From JBBTWV01 sp038062615 (lineage in GTDB: Bacteria; Patescibacteriota; Gracilibacteria; UBA1369; UM-FILTER-53-11), in the NCBI GenBank assembly GCA_038062615.1, contig JBBTWV010000025.1, positions 1 through 6,734 on the forward strand: a stretch of 6,734 nucleotides of DNA. Reading direction: 5' to 3'. Below the pieces are notes generated by a model. It was not told where the DNA came from. It made no database searches and saw only the letters and a program-made list of their open reading frames with translations. Positions 6,073-6,734 of the stretch are shown here, one piece after another. The translations under genes and the position numbers were made by a program. The first letter of the stretch is position 1. Each line of letters opens with the position of its first letter.

Positions 6073-6549
6073 ATGGCTATCCTAAAGAAATCCACGCCGC
6101 GTCAATCAGAAACCAAGGTGGTTCCGGATGATAAAGACGGGACGCTGCCTTATTTGGCACCATCTATGAACATGGAGGAGCAGCCCGTGGGGCCCGCCAC
6201 GGGCGGGCTTACAAATGAAGAAGGACAACTTGCGCTTGATGTTTTTCAGACGGCTGATGAAATTGTCGTCGTCGCTCCTATTGCCGGTGTAAAATTTTCT
6301 GATCTTTCTATTACGATCACCGACGAAGTCCTCACGCTTAAAGGTCGTCGTAATTTTCATTTTAATGTTCAGCCGTCGGATTATTTTACCCAAGAATGTT
6401 TCTGGGGGCATTTTTCACGTTCCGTTATTTTGCCAGAATCCGTAGATACCTCTAACGTAAGCGCTTCTTTTAAGACGGGAATCCTCACCATCCGTATTCC
6501 AAAGATCGAAAAAATCCGCACCCGAATGATTAAGATTAGAGAAGAATAG
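6073..6549 (+). CDS. Hsp20/alpha-crystallin family small heat shock protein
   Basis: A 158-residue ATP-independent holdase that would bind unfolding proteins and keep them soluble for refolding or degradation. The alpha-crystallin domain spans about 52-145: LALDVFQTADEIVVVAPIAG (53-72), the strand VLTLKGRR (86-93), the W111-G-H-F-S-R-S-V-I-L-P stretch (canonical yGxFxRxxxLP), and the family signature A131-S-F-K-T-G-I-L-T-I-R-I-P-K. A C-terminal I153-K-I155 supplies the I-x-I motif used to join dimers into oligomers. The N-terminal arm (1-50) is hydrophilic and variable, and residues 38-46 come from an unusually GC-rich hairpin-forming stretch. The gene starts 9 bp after ftsH and probably shares its transcript, linking a membrane protease with a chaperone. 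ATG codons at residues 32 and 34 are less likely alternative starts. Confidence 0.93.
   Translation: MAILKKSTPRQSETKVVPDDKDGTLPYLAPSMNMEEQPVGPATGGLTNEEGQLALDVFQTADEIVVVAPIAGVKFSDLSITITDEVLTLKGRRNFHFNVQPSDYFTQECFWGHFSRSVILPESVDTSNVSASFKTGILTIRIPKIEKIRTRMIKIREE
6183..6208. repeat. GC-rich inverted repeat inside hsp20 coding sequence
   Basis: GCCCGTGG at 6183-6190 pairs perfectly with CCACGGGC at 6197-6204 (6-nt loop). A mutually exclusive hairpin pairs GCCCGCC at 6192-6198 with GGCGGGC at 6202-6208 (3-nt loop). The 26 bases contain only two A/T, in a gene of otherwise moderate GC, and encode the Pro/Gly/Ala linker before the alpha-crystallin domain. Only two T residues follow, so it is not a classical terminator. 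Confidence 0.6.
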
Positions 6550-6551
6550 AG

Positions 6552-6557
6552 TATAAT
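6552..6557 (+). promoter_or_regulatory. TATAAT -10 element placed for a leaderless mRNA
   Basis: A perfect TATAAT starts 3 bp after the hsp20 stop codon. With the usual -12 to -7 placement, +1 falls at 6564, the A of the next gene's ATG, predicting a leaderless transcript. The -35 region is poor (ATTAAG at 6529-6534, 17-bp spacer), and there is no extended -10. Confidence 0.5.
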
Positions 6558-6563
6558 AACGGC

Positions 6564-6734
6564 ATGAATATTTTTGAAAAGATTTTTCGTAACCTCAATA
6601 AAGAAAAAGTAAGCTACATCGTGGTGGGGGGCGTGGCAGTAAATCTTCATGGCTACATACGATTTACGGGTGATCTTGATTTGCTCGTGCTTTTAAATGA
6701 GAAAAATATTCAAAAAATGGATAAGGTTATGAAG
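6564..6734 (+). CDS. Nucleotidyltransferase, AbiEii/DUF6036-like, 3'-truncated by window edge
   Basis: The first 57 codons are visible and open to the right edge. The translation begins MNIFEKIFRNLNKEKVSYIV and continues with V21-G-G-V-A-V-N-L-H-G30, then R33-F-T-G-D37-L-D39-L-L-V. This GG-x-A-x-x-x-H-G-x-x-R-x-T-x-D-[LI]-D-L pattern is that of the small nucleotidyltransferase-fold proteins grouped with AbiEii toxins and DUF6036: GG begins the nucleotide-binding loop and D37/D39 would bind Mg2+. Members transfer nucleotides to RNA or protein targets, and many are toxins paired with an adjacent antitoxin; others are orphan genes of unknown target. The partner, if any, would be downstream, since the upstream neighbour is hsp20. 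The start is supported by a TATAAT six bases upstream; there is no Shine-Dalgarno. The family call is fairly sure, the biological role is not. Confidence 0.75.
   Translation, partial: MNIFEKIFRNLNKEKVSYIVVGGVAVNLHGYIRFTGDLDLLVLLNEKNIQKMDKVMK

Noticed and set aside
6183..6210. Intrinsic terminator within hsp20
   Set aside because: Only two T residues follow the stem, and the reading frame continues through an intact alpha-crystallin domain.
1..6734. UGA recoding as in Gracilibacteria/Absconditabacteria
   Set aside because: No gene contains an in-frame TGA across about two thousand codons, and every complete gene ends in TAA or TAG with full-length families intact.

Overview
The window looks like chromosomal DNA from an uncultivated, small-genome bacterium, most likely a member of the Patescibacteria (Candidate Phyla Radiation, Parcubacteria-like). 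This is inferred from the gene mix (SIMPL protein, S13 carboxypeptidase, Wzy_C-type ligase, FtsH with Hsp20, AbiEii-like nucleotidyltransferase), short intergenic gaps, moderate GC with A/T-rich spacers, and the lack of Shine-Dalgarno sequences before every start. No in-frame TGA occurs in the genes, so the standard genetic code fits and the UGA-recoded CPR lineages do not. A phylogeny would be needed to place it firmly.

Layout. (1) 1-792 (+): 3' part of a SIMPL/DUF541 surface protein, cut by the left edge. (2) 796-884: a compact palindromic repeat of the GTCATTGCGAG type, folding as a three-way junction, between two convergent genes. (3) 888-2321 (-): membrane-anchored D-Ala-D-Ala carboxypeptidase (PBP4/DacB, peptidase S13). 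(4) 2322-2379: a 58-bp divergent promoter region. (5) 2380-2847 (+): an unrecognised exported protein made of two 56-residue-period repeats, each with a Cys pair at identical spacing. (6) 2858-4159 (+): polytopic O-antigen ligase/polymerase family protein, 10 bp downstream. (7) 4201-6063 (+): FtsH, preceded by an extended -10 promoter that overlaps the end of the ligase gene. (8) 6073-6549 (+): Hsp20 small heat shock protein, 9 bp after ftsH. (9) 6564-6734 (+): start of a nucleotidyltransferase of the AbiEii/DUF6036 kind, cut by the right edge.

Functionally the left two thirds is cell-envelope biology: a SIMPL protein, peptidoglycan trimming, an exported Cys-repeat protein and glycan ligation or polymerisation. 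The right third is protein quality control (membrane AAA+ protease plus holdase chaperone), followed by a gene whose family often supplies the toxin of toxin-antitoxin pairs. Most of the window is ordinary housekeeping content. I see no defence island, CRISPR array, tRNA, rRNA or insertion sequence. The least explained items are the Cys-repeat protein, the mirrored divergent promoter in which each start codon overlaps the opposing gene's candidate -35 box, the predicted leaderless starts, and the GC-rich hairpin inside the hsp20 coding sequence.
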